Shown here one piece after another: positions 32,984-45,608 of a DNA stretch of 64,000 nucleotides. Source of the DNA: Clostridia bacterium (GTDB lineage Bacteria; Bacillota; Clostridia; Christensenellales; Aristaeellaceae); contig JAUMVG010000007.1 of assembly GCA_030530315.1 (NCBI GenBank), forward strand, positions 1 through 64,000, read 5' to 3'. How positions within the stretch are numbered: the first letter of the stretch is position 1; each line of letters starts with the position of its first letter. The notes beneath the pieces are model-generated. The model ran no database searches. It saw only the letters and a list, made by a program, of their open reading frames with translations, and was not told the DNA's origin. The position numbers were made by a program, and so were the translations under genes.

Positions 32984-34342
32984 TCAGTACTTCGCCCAGA
33001 TCTCCTGCGCCTCGGCCCAGAACTGGTCGGCAGCTTCCTGCGCGCTGGCGAACTTGCCCTCGGCCAGGCCCTGGAAGTAGGTCTTCTTCAGCACGTCGGA
33101 GATCTCCTCGTTGGCGGCCGGCTCGGCAGGGCTGGAGTTCGCGGCATCCGGGAAGGAGCCGATCAGGTCGATGATGGTGTAGACCTTCGCGGTCACTTCG
33201 TTGGTCAGCTCGGTATTGGCCTTGAGATCAGCCAGCACGTCGCTGTTGATGGAAACGCCGCGCTCGCAGTTCAGGATCTCGTTGGCCTCGATGCTGTTGA
33301 CGAAGAAGTTCAGGAAGTTGGCGGCCATCTCCTTGTCCTCGGAGCCCTTCCACATGCTCATCTCCTGGCTGGAGCGGACGACCATGCCGCTCTGGCCATC
33401 GGCGTACACGCGCGGGATGGTGGCCAGCTCGAGGGTGATGCCGCTCTCGGCAGCCACATTGCTCAGAGCCTGGAACTGGTTGGAGGACAGCATGATCATC
33501 GCGGCGTCGCCGAAGGCGATCCAGTCGGCCTCGATGTTGGTGCCGATCTCGTTCTGGATGCCGTAGTCGGCGATGACGCCCTCCTTCTGCAGGGTGGTCA
33601 GCAGGTCGAAGATGAAGGCCAGGGGCTCGGTGTCGCCCTCGAAGGCGAAGTCAGAGCCGTCCATCGCGTAGAAGTTGTAGCCTTCCTTCCACTGGGTGAC
33701 GGTGGAGAAGGCCAGGGAGTTGTACTCCAGGGTGGTGACGGCGGGGTTGCCGGTCGCCTCGGTGATGGCGCGGCCAGCCGCGGCGAAGTCGTCCCAGGTC
33801 CAGTTCTCGGTGGGATAGGCAACGCCGGCCTCGTCGAACAGGGCGGGGTTGTAGGCGAAGCAGCGGGCGTTGGTGCCGTTGGACATGCCGGTGACGTCGC
33901 CGTTGGCCTGGTTGATGGTGGTGGCCAGCATCGCGGGGCTGATGGCGGTGGTGTCGATGGTGCCATCCTCGATGTAGGCGTTCAGGGGCTCGATGGTGTC
34001 ATAATAGGTCAGCCAGTTGTTGCCCATCTGGAACACGTCGGGCAGGTCATTGGCGGCCATCTTGGCCTGGAACTGGGTCCAGTAGGTGCCGCCGTCGTAC
34101 CACTCGAATTCGACGGTCGCGCCGGTCTTGTCCTCCCACATGTGGATGACTTCCTCGGTCATGCGGGCGCGGGTATCGGAGCCCCACCACATGAAGGACA
34201 GGGTCTTGCCGGTGTAATCGGGATACTCGTAGCCTTCGGCGTTCACGTTGTTCCAGCCCTCGGCCTTCTCAGCCAGCGCCGGCATCGCCATAGCGCACAG
34301 CATGGCTGCCACCAGCAGCAGCGCGATCAGATGTTTCCTCAT
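32984..34342 (-). CDS. Sugar ABC transporter substrate-binding protein (CUT1, family 1)
   Basis: The protein has 452 residues. The signal peptide MRKHLIALLLVAAMLCAMAMPALA ends with ALA; no lipobox cysteine is placed for lipidation. The mature domain has the family 1 pattern (LSFMWWGSDTRARMTEEVIHMWEDKTGATVEFEW near the start, NGTNARCFAYNPALF). It captures sugars outside the cell for the two permeases. The start at 34342 follows AGGAGG by six bases. Confidence 0.93.
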   Translation of the reverse strand: MRKHLIALLLVAAMLCAMAMPALAEKAEGWNNVNAEGYEYPDYTGKTLSFMWWGSDTRARMTEEVIHMWEDKTGATVEFEWYDGGTYWTQFQAKMAANDLPDVFQMGNNWLTYYDTIEPLNAYIEDGTIDTTAISPAMLATTINQANGDVTGMSNGTNARCFAYNPALFDEAGVAYPTENWTWDDFAAAGRAITEATGNPAVTTLEYNSLAFSTVTQWKEGYNFYAMDGSDFAFEGDTEPLAFIFDLLTTLQKEGVIADYGIQNEIGTNIEADWIAFGDAAMIMLSSNQFQALSNVAAESGITLELATIPRVYADGQSGMVVRSSQEMSMWKGSEDKEMAANFLNFFVNSIEANEILNCERGVSINSDVLADLKANTELTNEVTAKVYTIIDLIGSFPDAANSSPAEPAANEEISDVLKKTYFQGLAEGKFASAQEAADQFWAEAQEIWAKY

Positions 34343-34418
34343 GATAATCCTCCTCATTCACTAATAATTTTGGCCTGATTTATTCATGAATGCGACAAAT
34401 CAGACAACTATCATATTT

Positions 34419-34447
34419 ATTATAAAGGCATTCTGCCTCATTGTCAA
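34419..34447 (-). promoter_or_regulatory. Perfect consensus promoter of the ABC operon, with palindrome in the spacer
   Basis: TTGACA (34447-34442), a 17-bp spacer and TATAAT (34424-34419) on the minus strand. The spacer contains AGGCATTCTGCCT (34426-34438), an inverted repeat that could be an operator, so this very strong promoter is probably repressed. Confidence 0.8.
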
Positions 34448-34556
34448 CTCAAACCTCACTCAAATGCCCCGTTTTTTCCGCGCTCTTCGCTGAAATTGAG
34501 AAGTCCGGACGGATTGCTCCGAATAGGTTATTCCCCCGCAGCGCCGGGAAGAATAT

Positions 34557-34611
34557 TTCCGGGACACGCGCCGCCAAGCCGCCCTCCCCCATCTTCGGGA
34601 CGCGCGCCGCC
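34557..34611. repeat. Short GC-rich direct repeat
   Basis: TTCCGGGACACGCGCCGCC (34557-34575) recurs as TTCGGGACGCGCGCCGCC (34594-34611). The rest of the 400-base gap between 34343 and 34742 holds two divergent promoters and nothing else I can recognise. Confidence 0.5.
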
Positions 34612-34613
34612 CC

Positions 34614-34642
34614 TTGTCTGTCCCGCCCGGCTGTGCTATAAT
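34614..34642 (+). promoter_or_regulatory. Promoter of the 34743 gene
   Basis: TTGTCT (34614-34619), a 17-bp spacer and TATAAT (34637-34642) with TGC in front. The start codon is 100 bases downstream. Confidence 0.7.
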
Positions 34643-34742
34643 GATTCACGGCGCTGCCAAAAGCGCCCCCGGACAGTGTCCGCGTCGCAAGGCCGACGCG
34701 CCTACCGCCAGCCCGATCCTTCCACCGGAGGTCCTCTGCCCT

Positions 34743-35216
34743 ATGCGAAAGCTCACCCTGGTTCTCGCCATCCTGCTCACGCTGCTGCTCGGCTTTGTCA
34801 CCGTCTTCCTCGCCGGCGGCACACTCTCCGCGCAGATCCATATCCAGACCGCCAACGCAGCGGAATACCCCGAGGCCTACAGCGCCATACGCGACCTGCT
34901 GTCGTCCGGCTCCGCGCCCCAGGTGTTCGCGGACGCCCTTCCCGGCGAGGACCCAGCCCCCTATACCCTCGTGGACATCACCCTCCGGCTCGCCAACCGG
35001 GGCCTGTTCCCCGCCGAGTGGCTGGACCTGAGCGCCGAGGCCGTGGAAGGCGATATCGCTGTTTACGCCCTGACCGGCGAGGGCAGCGACATCCCCGCCC
35101 GCAGCGCCAGCCAGGTCAACCTAAAGCTGATCACCACCGCGCCTGCCGACGCGGTCCGAAACATCACCGTCCAGTACCACATCTACGGCATGCGGCGCCA
35201 CATCACCGTTCGGTGA
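34743..35216 (+). CDS. Small membrane-anchored or secreted protein, unknown
   Basis: The protein has 157 residues. A hydrophobic N-terminus (residues 4-27) acts as signal or anchor. The rest forms a small beta-rich domain with paired VDITLRLANRGLFPAEWL and RNITVQYHIYGM segments that look like an Ig-like sandwich; I do not recognise a family. GGAGGT lies ten bases before the ATG. It is monocistronic between its promoter and the terminator at 35259. Confidence 0.7.
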   Translation: MRKLTLVLAILLTLLLGFVTVFLAGGTLSAQIHIQTANAAEYPEAYSAIRDLLSSGSAPQVFADALPGEDPAPYTLVDITLRLANRGLFPAEWLDLSAEAVEGDIAVYALTGEGSDIPARSASQVNLKLITTAPADAVRNITVQYHIYGMRRHITVR

Positions 35217-35258
35217 GGTAATGCCGACACGCCCTGAGCACGGTCCCCCTTTCAAATG

Positions 35259-35316
35259 AAGCAGCGCCTCGTTCGGAGACTTCCGATCAGGTACTGCTTT
35301 GTTTTTTCTTTTTTGA
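35259..35316 (+). terminator. Terminator after the 34743 gene
   Basis: AAGCAG pairs with CTGCTT, with a CGGA/TCCG stem in the loop, and the arm runs into GTTTTTTCTTTTTT. Confidence 0.7.
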
Positions 35317-35320
35317 TTTC

Positions 35321-35641
35321 CGCATACGCATCCGCCCACCCCATAATCCACGGAAGGTCGAAAACCTTGAGTTTTCGATTTTTGCACCGCAAAAACGCCC
35401 CGTCACGATCATGGATCGGGATGGGGCGCCGCTTGCCCGGATGGCGCTACCACGCGGTAGCTAATAGCCTGCTATTCCTATAAACTCAGATTCCCACCCC
35501 TGAATCTACGGGGTGGAAATCTGGCCTATAAAAGCGGCAGCCAATGACTGCCAACTTCCGCATACGCAGACGGGCCGCCCATAATCTACGGGCGGCCCGG
35601 ATGGTTTGTCAACGCGGCAGCTAATGACTGCCGGTTCTACC
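35321..35641. repeat. Tandem hairpin modules of about 80 bases
   Basis: Three degenerate modules lie in tandem downstream of tuf. Each has a small hairpin (GGCAG-CTAATGA-CTGCC at 35616-35632, GGCAG-CCAATGA-CTGCC at 35536-35552, a variant at 35456-35477). Each then has a long stem: 35571-35599 with loop ATAATCTAC, 35487-35523 with loop TGAATCTAC and a 14-bp stem with one mismatch, and 35396-35428. TTCCGCATACGCA occurs at two module ends (about 35319 and 35556). No reading frame or promoter is evident. The nature is unknown; ends of IS200/IS605-like elements are one possibility. Confidence 0.7.
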
Positions 35642-35644
35642 GGC

Positions 35645-36859
<1,215 letters not shown>

Positions 36860-36960
36860 TGTTAAATACCTCCGGTATTGATATTTCATTGAAGCCAGGC
36901 GCCATAATGGCGTCCTTCCGGCTTTTTCGATCCCCACAGCCTGCTGCGGCAAATTGGGGA

Positions 36961-37016
36961 TTCCAAAGGGGCTAAGTCCCTTTGGCGGGGTTCTTAGGGG
37001 CAGCGCCCCTGAGCGT
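36961..37016 (-). repeat. Paired-hairpin element after fusA
   Basis: 36963-36985 (CCAAAGGG/CCCTTTGG) and 36996-37010 (AGGGGC/GCCCCT) stand six bases after the fusA stop. Layout and sequence match the minus-strand copy at 19045-19108, which also abuts a stop codon. In the str operon it falls between fusA and tuf. Confidence 0.7.
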
Positions 37017-37021
37017 CCCTC

Positions 37022-39091
<2,070 letters not shown>

Positions 39092-39160
39092 AGTCGGTTT
39101 CCTACTTTCTATAATTCTCAACAAATGAGATGGTCGAATCTTAACAGTGCCCTATACTGA

Positions 39161-39262
39161 TCATCAGCACGCGGGTCGCGTGCTGATGACATCTCGGAGA
39201 TCAGCGCGCCTGTGCGCGCTGAGCCCCCTGCTATGCGATTGATCAGGCTGTCCTCCAGCCTG
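39161..39262 (-). promoter_or_regulatory. Three hairpins between rpsG and fusA
   Basis: Stems at 39161-39189 (13 bp, TCATCAGCACGCG), 39201-39222 (TCAGCGCGC/GCGCGCTGA) and 39244-39262 (CAGGCTG/CAGCCTG) fill most of the 175-base gap. None has a T-run. They may adjust expression or processing within the str operon. Confidence 0.55.
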
Positions 39263-39266
39263 CGCC

Positions 39267-39737
39267 TTACCAGCGATAGTGGGCGAAAGCCTTGTTGGCC
39301 TCGGCCATCTTGTGCATATCCTCGCGGCGCTTCACGGCGTTGCCGGTGTTGTTGGCAGCGTCCATGATCTCGCCGGCCAGGCGATCCGCCATGCTGCGCT
39401 CGCCGCGCTTGCGGGCGAACATCACCAGCCAGCGCAGAGCCAGGGTCTGGCGGCGCTCCGGGCGAATCTCGATAGGCACCTGGTAGGTGGAACCGCCGAC
39501 GCGGCGGGCCTTGACTTCCATGGCGGGCATGATGTTCGCAATCGCCTGATTGAAAACCTCCATGGCCTCCTTGCCGGTCTTGGCGGCGACGGTATCAAAA
39601 GCATCGTAGCAGACAGCCTGCGCGACGCCGCGCTTGCCATCGTACATGACCTGATTGATCAGTTTGGTGATAATGGTCGTTCCGTATACAGGATCCGGAA
39701 GCACTTCGCGCTTCGGGATAAATCCACGCCTGGGCAT
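39267..39737 (-). CDS. rpsG: Ribosomal protein S7
   Basis: The protein has 156 residues with the family start [19 protein letters not shown] and the [11 protein letters not shown] motif. It organises the 3' major domain of 16S rRNA. AGGGAGGG lies upstream. A 226-base gap separates it from rpsL and holds a possible GTCAGC/GCTGAC stem near 39760-39785. Confidence 0.98.
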   Translation of the reverse strand: MPRRGFIPKREVLPDPVYGTTIITKLINQVMYDGKRGVAQAVCYDAFDTVAAKTGKEAMEVFNQAIANIMPAMEVKARRVGGSTYQVPIEIRPERRQTLALRWLVMFARKRGERSMADRLAGEIMDAANNTGNAVKRREDMHKMAEANKAFAHYRW

Positions 39738-39963
39738 TTCATGTCCCTCCCTATATCTTGTCGGTCAGCGCCTCAACGGGGCTGACAAGAATCTACAAAC
39801 GTTAAAGTGAACGAGAAACAGGCAAAAGCTCCGGGCAGCTGTTGGCGCAGCCGCCTTGGCCCGGCCCTCGAACTCATCCGTCATATTCCCACGTTCCAAA
39901 TGGACATGCCTTCAAAGTCTTCAAGCCGTTTTCGCCAAAGAGATGGTTTTGCGAACCTGTCTC

Positions 39964-40338
39964 TTACTTCTTCGGACGCTTCGCGCCGTAGAGGGAGCGG
40001 CCCTGCATGCGCTTGGCAACGCCAGCAGCATCGAGAGCGCCGCGGATGATGTGATAACGCACACCAGGGAGATCGCGGACCTTGCCGCCGCGGATCAGCA
40101 CAACCGAGTGCTCCTGCAGGTTGTGGCCGATACCCGGAATGTAGCAGGTACCTTCGATGTTGTTCGTCAGACGAACACGCGCAATTTTACGCAAAGCGGA
40201 ATTCGGCTTCTTGGGGGTCTGCGTCTTGACGGACATGCAGACACCGCGCTTCTGCGGACAGGACTGCAGAATCGGGGAATTCGACTTGCTGGTTACCTTT
40301 TCTCTACCCTTGCGGATCAACTGATTGATCGTCGGCAT
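39964..40338 (-). CDS. rpsL: Ribosomal protein S12
   Basis: The protein has 124 residues with the conserved [11 protein letters not shown] start, the [16 protein letters not shown] decoding-centre loop and the [17 protein letters not shown] segment (here GGKVRDLPG). AGGAGGTG lies upstream of the ATG. Confidence 0.98.
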   Translation of the reverse strand: MPTINQLIRKGREKVTSKSNSPILQSCPQKRGVCMSVKTQTPKKPNSALRKIARVRLTNNIEGTCYIPGIGHNLQEHSVVLIRGGKVRDLPGVRYHIIRGALDAAGVAKRMQGRSLYGAKRPKK

Positions 40339-40419
40339 TGAAGAAAAGCACCTCCTGAACTATTATGAGTGATTGAAAGCCTCTATATACACTTCCGCAA
40401 CCCTGGAAGGCTATAAAGC

Positions 40420-40458
40420 GAGAGTGGAGAGTGGAGAGTTCAGAGTTTAGAGTGGAAA
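40420..40458. repeat. AGAGTGGAGAGT tandem repeats
   Basis: Repeated GAGAGTGGAGAGT units degrade into CAGAGTTTAGAGTGG. They lie between the L7Ae-like gene and rpsL and have no coding content. Confidence 0.5.
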
Positions 40459-40511
40459 TGACGAATCATCCCTCAATGCACCTGTCTCCCCTGCTCCGGT
40501 TGTCGGCATGC

Positions 40512-40754
40512 TTACCGCTTGATGCCCGCGGAGGCTGTCTTGACCTCGATGCCGCAGGCTTCGCCCAGCTGCTTCATCGTGTCCACCTCCACCATGCGCA
40601 CCCCGGCCTCGTTGCAGGCCTGGCGCACCTGGCGCAGTATGAACAGATCAGCGTCCCGGGCAACGTAGGCCTCGGCGATCTCGCCGGCGCGAATCGCGCG
40701 GAGGAGTCTGCGCGTTCCGACGACCTTGTCGGCGTTCTTCAGCTTTTCAAGCAT
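40512..40754 (-). CDS. L7Ae-family ribosomal protein (YbxF type)
   Basis: The protein has 80 residues. It has the L7Ae/L30e fold pattern (ADKVVGTRRLLRAIRAGEIAEAYVARDAD and the C-terminal LGEACGIEVKTASAGI). YbxF-like proteins bind RNA kink-turns. It opens the str operon, as in Bacillus, but rpoB and rpoC are not upstream here. Confidence 0.93.
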   Translation of the reverse strand: MLEKLKNADKVVGTRRLLRAIRAGEIAEAYVARDADLFILRQVRQACNEAGVRMVEVDTMKQLGEACGIEVKTASAGIKR

Positions 40755-40802
40755 CCTCGCGCACCCCTTTCCTGCGATCAGTCTGCATACCCGAACTCAT
40801 AA

Positions 40803-40831
40803 ATCATACCATGAAGCGCCCGTGATGTCAA
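40803..40831 (-). promoter_or_regulatory. Promoter of the str operon
   Basis: TTGACA (40831-40826), a 17-bp spacer and TATGAT (40808-40803) on the minus strand, with TGG before the -10 box. The first gene starts 49 bases downstream. Confidence 0.8.
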
Positions 40832-40924
40832 GCAAAAATGCCGTCATCACAGGCGCTTCCTACAAATTTTAACGTTGTCTTTCGACGTTTTGACGGTCTC
40901 CGACGTCGCGCCGGTCCCGGGCGG

Positions 40925-42808
40925 TCACTTGCGGTAGAACATCTCGAAGCCGCTGTTCGCCGGGTAGACCTGCACGTGCTGCTTGTAGCTGACGCCCCGG
41001 CTCTTGAAGGTCTTCTTGGAGGCCTGCCTGGCGGTATACGTGTACAGCTCGTTCAGCGTCGTGATCTTGTTCTTGTTGCTGTCCGCGGGCATCCTGCCCT
41101 TGGTCTTGATGCCGTCGCAGAGCCACTTGGTGAAAAAGCTCTGCTTGCTGGTCGCCCAGCTGAACTCCATGTAATCCGAGGCGGTGATCACATAGAACTT
41201 GTTCTCCAGCACGAAGGCGCCCTGGTCCACGCCGGGAGCCATCACGCCCTTGTCCTCGGCCTTGAAGGCCTCGATGACCGCCTGGTCGAAGGCCGCTGGG
41301 CTGAACACCGCGTCGCCGGTGGACTTGCTGTTGTAGATCGCCGCGCCGGAGCCGCAGCTGTCGATCAGCACGATCACCTGCCCCGGCACCTCCGCCAGCC
41401 ACTTGGCCAGCGTGGGCAGCGTCAGCGCGTCGCCGGTATTCGACCGCTCCACCAGCAGGTGGCCGGCGTACTCGCCGTCGCCATACTCAAACATAATGTC
41501 CATGTCGCCGTGGGTGCTGATGAAGAACAGGGAGATGTCGCCCTGCTCCGCCCCGGCAAAGGCCGTCTGGATGTCGCTGTGGATCTGGGAGGCCGTGCGG
41601 TCGAGCTTGGTGGTGATCTTCCACGCGGAGCCGGAGGGCCCCTTGACGCTCTTCAGCGTCTTTTTGAGCAGGTTGACGTCGTTTTTCGCCGGCAGCGCGT
41701 CGAAGGTTCCCCGGAAGGTCTCCCCCACCAGCAGCGCGCGGTAGACCGGCGCCTTGGTGACCTGTACCGCCATCGTCGCCGTCTGGCCGTTGTAGGTCTG
41801 CACGGTGATCGTGGCGCTGCCAATGCCCACCGCCCGCAGGGTGCTGCCGTCCATCACGGCCACGGCAGGGTCGCTGGTGGCATAGCTGATGCCGCCGCCG
41901 CTGCCAGGGCTGAGGATCGGCGAGAGCTTCACCGAGCGGCCCGTCCACAGCACCCTCGAGGCGGCGTCCAGGGCCACATACTCCGGCGCCTTCTTTATCG
42001 TCAGCTTGCAGGAAGCCTTTTTCTTGTTGAAGGTCTTGACGGTGATCGTCGCCGTTCCCGGGCTCACCGCCGTCACCACGCCGCTGCCGTCCACGACAGC
42101 GACGCCGGGGTTGCTGGATGTCCAGGTCAGCGCGGAGGCGGTTTTCTTGGGCAGAGTCGCCTTCAGGCCGAACGCCTCGCCCACGCCCAGGGTCTTCTTC
42201 TTCGCGGACAGCGTCACCTTCCTGGGCGCCTTGCGCACCGTCACGGTGCAGCTGCTCTTGACGCCCTGGATGTCCACGGTGATGACCGCCGTGCCGGCCT
42301 TCTTGCCGGTCACCACGCCGGTGGTGGCATTGACGGAGGCCACCTTCGGCTTGGAGGAGGTGAACGCCGCGCCGACACTGGCAGGATCGACGCCGCCCTC
42401 CAGCGACAGGGCGATCTTTTCCTTCACGCCCAGCACCACAGCGCCGGTCGCAAAGCCGCTGGCGATCACGTCGGTCGCGGGGACCTCGCCGGCCTCGGGG
42501 GGCGCGTCGGTCTCGGGGGCTGCGCTGGCCTCGGGGGCCAGCACTTGGCCGTCCTCCGCGGGAAGCTCGTCGGCATCCGGGGGCGTCTTGAGGCCCTCCG
42601 AAAGCACGTCGCCCTCCGCGCCGGGAAGCGCTTCCGGTGCCGGCTCCATGGGCAGGTCGACCTCGCCCGACTCGGGCACGGCCTCGTCCGCCTGGGCGGC
42701 GACGGCATCCTCCACGAGCATCGGCGCATCCGTCCACGCCTCCGCGAAGGCCCCGACGGAGCCGAGGGCCAGCAGCGCCGCCATCAGCAGTGCGAGCCAT
42801 CTCTTCAT
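40925..42808 (-). CDS. Secreted caspase-like cysteine protease with bacterial Ig-like (Big2) domains
   Basis: The protein has 627 residues. A signal peptide (1-22) is followed by an acidic Ala/Pro/Glu-rich stretch (about 25-110) and three Big2-type domains (about 115-370; ASVNATTGVVTGKKAGTAVIT, VAVVDGSGVVTAVSPGTATIT and VAVMDGSTLRAVGIGSATIT). The C-terminal domain (about 375-627) is a clan CD peptidase with H433 in FISTHGDMD and C485 in LIDSCGSGA, the caspase-type dyad. It should act outside the cell. Its GGGAGG ribosome binding site is clear; no promoter was found. Target and activation are unknown. Confidence 0.88.
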   Translation of the reverse strand: MKRWLALLMAALLALGSVGAFAEAWTDAPMLVEDAVAAQADEAVPESGEVDLPMEPAPEALPGAEGDVLSEGLKTPPDADELPAEDGQVLAPEASAAPETDAPPEAGEVPATDVIASGFATGAVVLGVKEKIALSLEGGVDPASVGAAFTSSKPKVASVNATTGVVTGKKAGTAVITVDIQGVKSSCTVTVRKAPRKVTLSAKKKTLGVGEAFGLKATLPKKTASALTWTSSNPGVAVVDGSGVVTAVSPGTATITVKTFNKKKASCKLTIKKAPEYVALDAASRVLWTGRSVKLSPILSPGSGGGISYATSDPAVAVMDGSTLRAVGIGSATITVQTYNGQTATMAVQVTKAPVYRALLVGETFRGTFDALPAKNDVNLLKKTLKSVKGPSGSAWKITTKLDRTASQIHSDIQTAFAGAEQGDISLFFISTHGDMDIMFEYGDGEYAGHLLVERSNTGDALTLPTLAKWLAEVPGQVIVLIDSCGSGAAIYNSKSTGDAVFSPAAFDQAVIEAFKAEDKGVMAPGVDQGAFVLENKFYVITASDYMEFSWATSKQSFFTKWLCDGIKTKGRMPADSNKNKITTLNELYTYTARQASKKTFKSRGVSYKQHVQVYPANSGFEMFYRK

Positions 42809-43110
42809 TCAGTTCAACCTCCCTCAACGCTCTCCCACCACCGGGAGCGCCGCCAGAGCATTCCAACGTCGCAATACCACGACGGGCAGCTCTTTGGAAA
42901 GCCCGTTATCGTCATTCAGAATCTCAACGCCTCGCCATCGGTTCCCGGACCGCGGCCCTGGGATCCCTGCACGCGGCCGCCGGAAAGCCCGGTTAAAGCG
43001 CCCATGAACGGCGCAGGGCGGCTGCCGCCCGCCGTTACGCCATGCCGCGTTTCCGGCGGAGCGCCTCACCGCCCCGCGTTTTATTCCGTTTTCGGTTCGC
43101 GCCCGTCCCG
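42809..43110. other. Intergenic stretch without recognised features
   Basis: These 302 bases lie between yajC and the caspase-like gene. I see a GGGCGG/CCGCCC stem near 43015-43030, but no promoter, terminator with T-run or open frame I can support. Confidence 0.4.
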
Positions 43111-43512
43111 TCAGATCTGGGGCTCGGCGTCGTTCTCCAGCGCCACGTTCTCCACGGAACGGATCGCCCAGCGGGCGATGACGATGGTGTTCTGCATGGA
43201 GCCCATGGTCAAGGTCACGGTGTCGTCCTTCAAACCGGCGATGGTGCCGTACAGGCCGCCGATGGTGCAGATGCGGTCGCCCACCTTCAGCGCGGCCAGC
43301 ATGTTCTTCACCTGCTTGTCCTTCTTGCGCTGGGGACGGATCAGAAGGAAGTAGAAGATGGCCACCATGGCCACCATCATGATGATCGTGGTCACCAGCT
43401 CGCCGCCGGCGGCGGCGGGAGTCGCCGCGCCGTCCGCGGCAACGGCTTCGGGCGCGGCCACAGCCACAGCCTGACCAGCTTCTGCCAGAATGTTAGCGAA
43501 ATTCAGCATCAT
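43111..43512 (-). CDS. yajC: Preprotein translocase accessory subunit YajC
   Basis: The protein has 133 residues. One membrane segment (about 41-60) ends in the family signature FYFLLIRPQRKKDKQ, followed by the cytoplasmic LKVGDRICTIGGLYGTI domain. YajC associates with SecDF-YidC. It has an unusually long Ala-rich N-terminus before the membrane segment. AAAGGAG lies eight bases upstream of the first ATG. Confidence 0.95.
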   Translation of the reverse strand: MMLNFANILAEAGQAVAVAAPEAVAADGAATPAAAGGELVTTIIMMVAMVAIFYFLLIRPQRKKDKQVKNMLAALKVGDRICTIGGLYGTIAGLKDDTVTLTMGSMQNTIVIARWAIRSVENVALENDAEPQI

Positions 43513-43548
43513 TTGAAAAACTCCTTTACACGCTTATGAAACAATACC

Positions 43549-43577
43549 ATTATAACCGAGGTTGGCGATAAAAACAA
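43549..43577 (-). promoter_or_regulatory. Promoter of yajC
   Basis: TTGTTT (43577-43572), a 17-bp spacer and TATAAT (43554-43549) on the minus strand, between tgt and yajC. Confidence 0.65.
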
Positions 43578-43643
43578 CTTTTTCAGCGGGTTTTATTCCC
43601 TTGTTCGTAAATTTTTACGTTCAACCCCACTTTGCGTCTCCGC

Positions 43644-44829
<1,186 letters not shown>

Positions 44830-44843
44830 GAATGAACCTCCAC

Positions 44844-45314
44844 TCATGCCAGGCGGCGACGGCGCAGCAGCACCGCCAGAAGCGCCCCGCACAGGGCCAG
44901 GCCCGCAAAGGCGAAGCCCACCGGCACGGAGCCGTCTCCGGCCTGGGGCACCTCGGGCTCCAGCACGCGGGCGGACACGTCCATGCTCACCACCATGCTG
45001 CCCTCTTCATCGAAGGCATCCAGGCGATAGACGCCGGTGTCCTCCGGCTGGGCGTTGACGATGTTGTAGACCTTCTGGTTCGCGCCTTCGATGGGCGCGT
45101 CGTTGAAGTACCACTGATACTGGCTGGGGCTTACGCCTTCGATGCTGACCTCGATGGACAGATCCTCGCCCACGTCGACCACGGCGTTCTGCGTCATCCG
45201 CGACCTGCGCATCAGCACCGTCGTGGAAATGGAGCCCTCCGCGCCGGCAAAGGCAGAGCACAGCAGCATGACCGCCAACAGTATTGCAGCCAGCCTCGCT
45301 ATCCTTCCGTTCAT
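44844..45314 (-). CDS. Small surface protein with one Ig-like domain and C-terminal anchor
   Basis: The protein has 156 residues. A signal peptide (about 1-25, ending in FAGA) is followed by an Ig-like domain with the VEDTGVYRLDA-type motif (here PEDTGVYRLDAFDEEG). The C-terminus is a hydrophobic segment capped by RRRR. PQAGDG before it resembles sortase sorting signals, but no strict LPxTG is present, so it may simply span the membrane. GGAGGGG lies six bases before the chosen ATG. Confidence 0.75.
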   Translation of the reverse strand: MNGRIARLAAILLAVMLLCSAFAGAEGSISTTVLMRRSRMTQNAVVDVGEDLSIEVSIEGVSPSQYQWYFNDAPIEGANQKVYNIVNAQPEDTGVYRLDAFDEEGSMVVSMDVSARVLEPEVPQAGDGSVPVGFAFAGLALCGALLAVLLRRRRLA

Positions 45315-45355
45315 GCCGGTCCCCTCCAATATCAAGTGCATTCGTAATCATGGTT

Positions 45356-45384
45356 ATTTTATCGCACAGACCGGCAAAATTCAA
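45356..45384 (-). promoter_or_regulatory. Promoter of the surface Ig-like gene
   Basis: TTGAAT (45384-45379), a 17-bp spacer and TAAAAT (45361-45356) on the minus strand. Confidence 0.65.
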
Positions 45385-45524
45385 TAGACTTTGATATTAA
45401 TGCACACATTCATCTAATTTCAGTCATAGATATGCCGTTAAATTCTAATTACAGAAATATTTGTGTAACATGTTAGAATAATTAGGAAACACTTCGACGT
45501 GTTCTTGAAATCATAGGTCCCGGC

Positions 45525-45554
45525 TTTACAGCCGCGGCCGCCGGATGCTATAAT
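45525..45554 (+). promoter_or_regulatory. Promoter of the polytopic membrane protein gene
   Basis: TTTACA (45525-45530), an 18-bp spacer and TATAAT (45549-45554), with TGC just before the -10 box. Confidence 0.65.
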
Positions 45555-45608
45555 GGGAGGTAATCGAATCCGATCGCGATTTCCCCGCAGTGGGGCTGGA
45601 GGTTTGCT

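Noticed and set aside
35321..35641. A CRISPR array.
   Set aside because: Repeats are degenerate, differ in length and have no uniform spacers; no cas genes are present.
40925..42808. The caspase-like gene as part of an antiphage defence system.
   Set aside because: It has a signal peptide and Ig-like surface domains, and no sensor or effector partner genes of known defence systems lie nearby.
44844..45314. A sortase-anchored LPxTG protein.
   Set aside because: The sequence before the hydrophobic segment is PQAGDG, not LPxTG; anchoring by sortase is possible but not shown.
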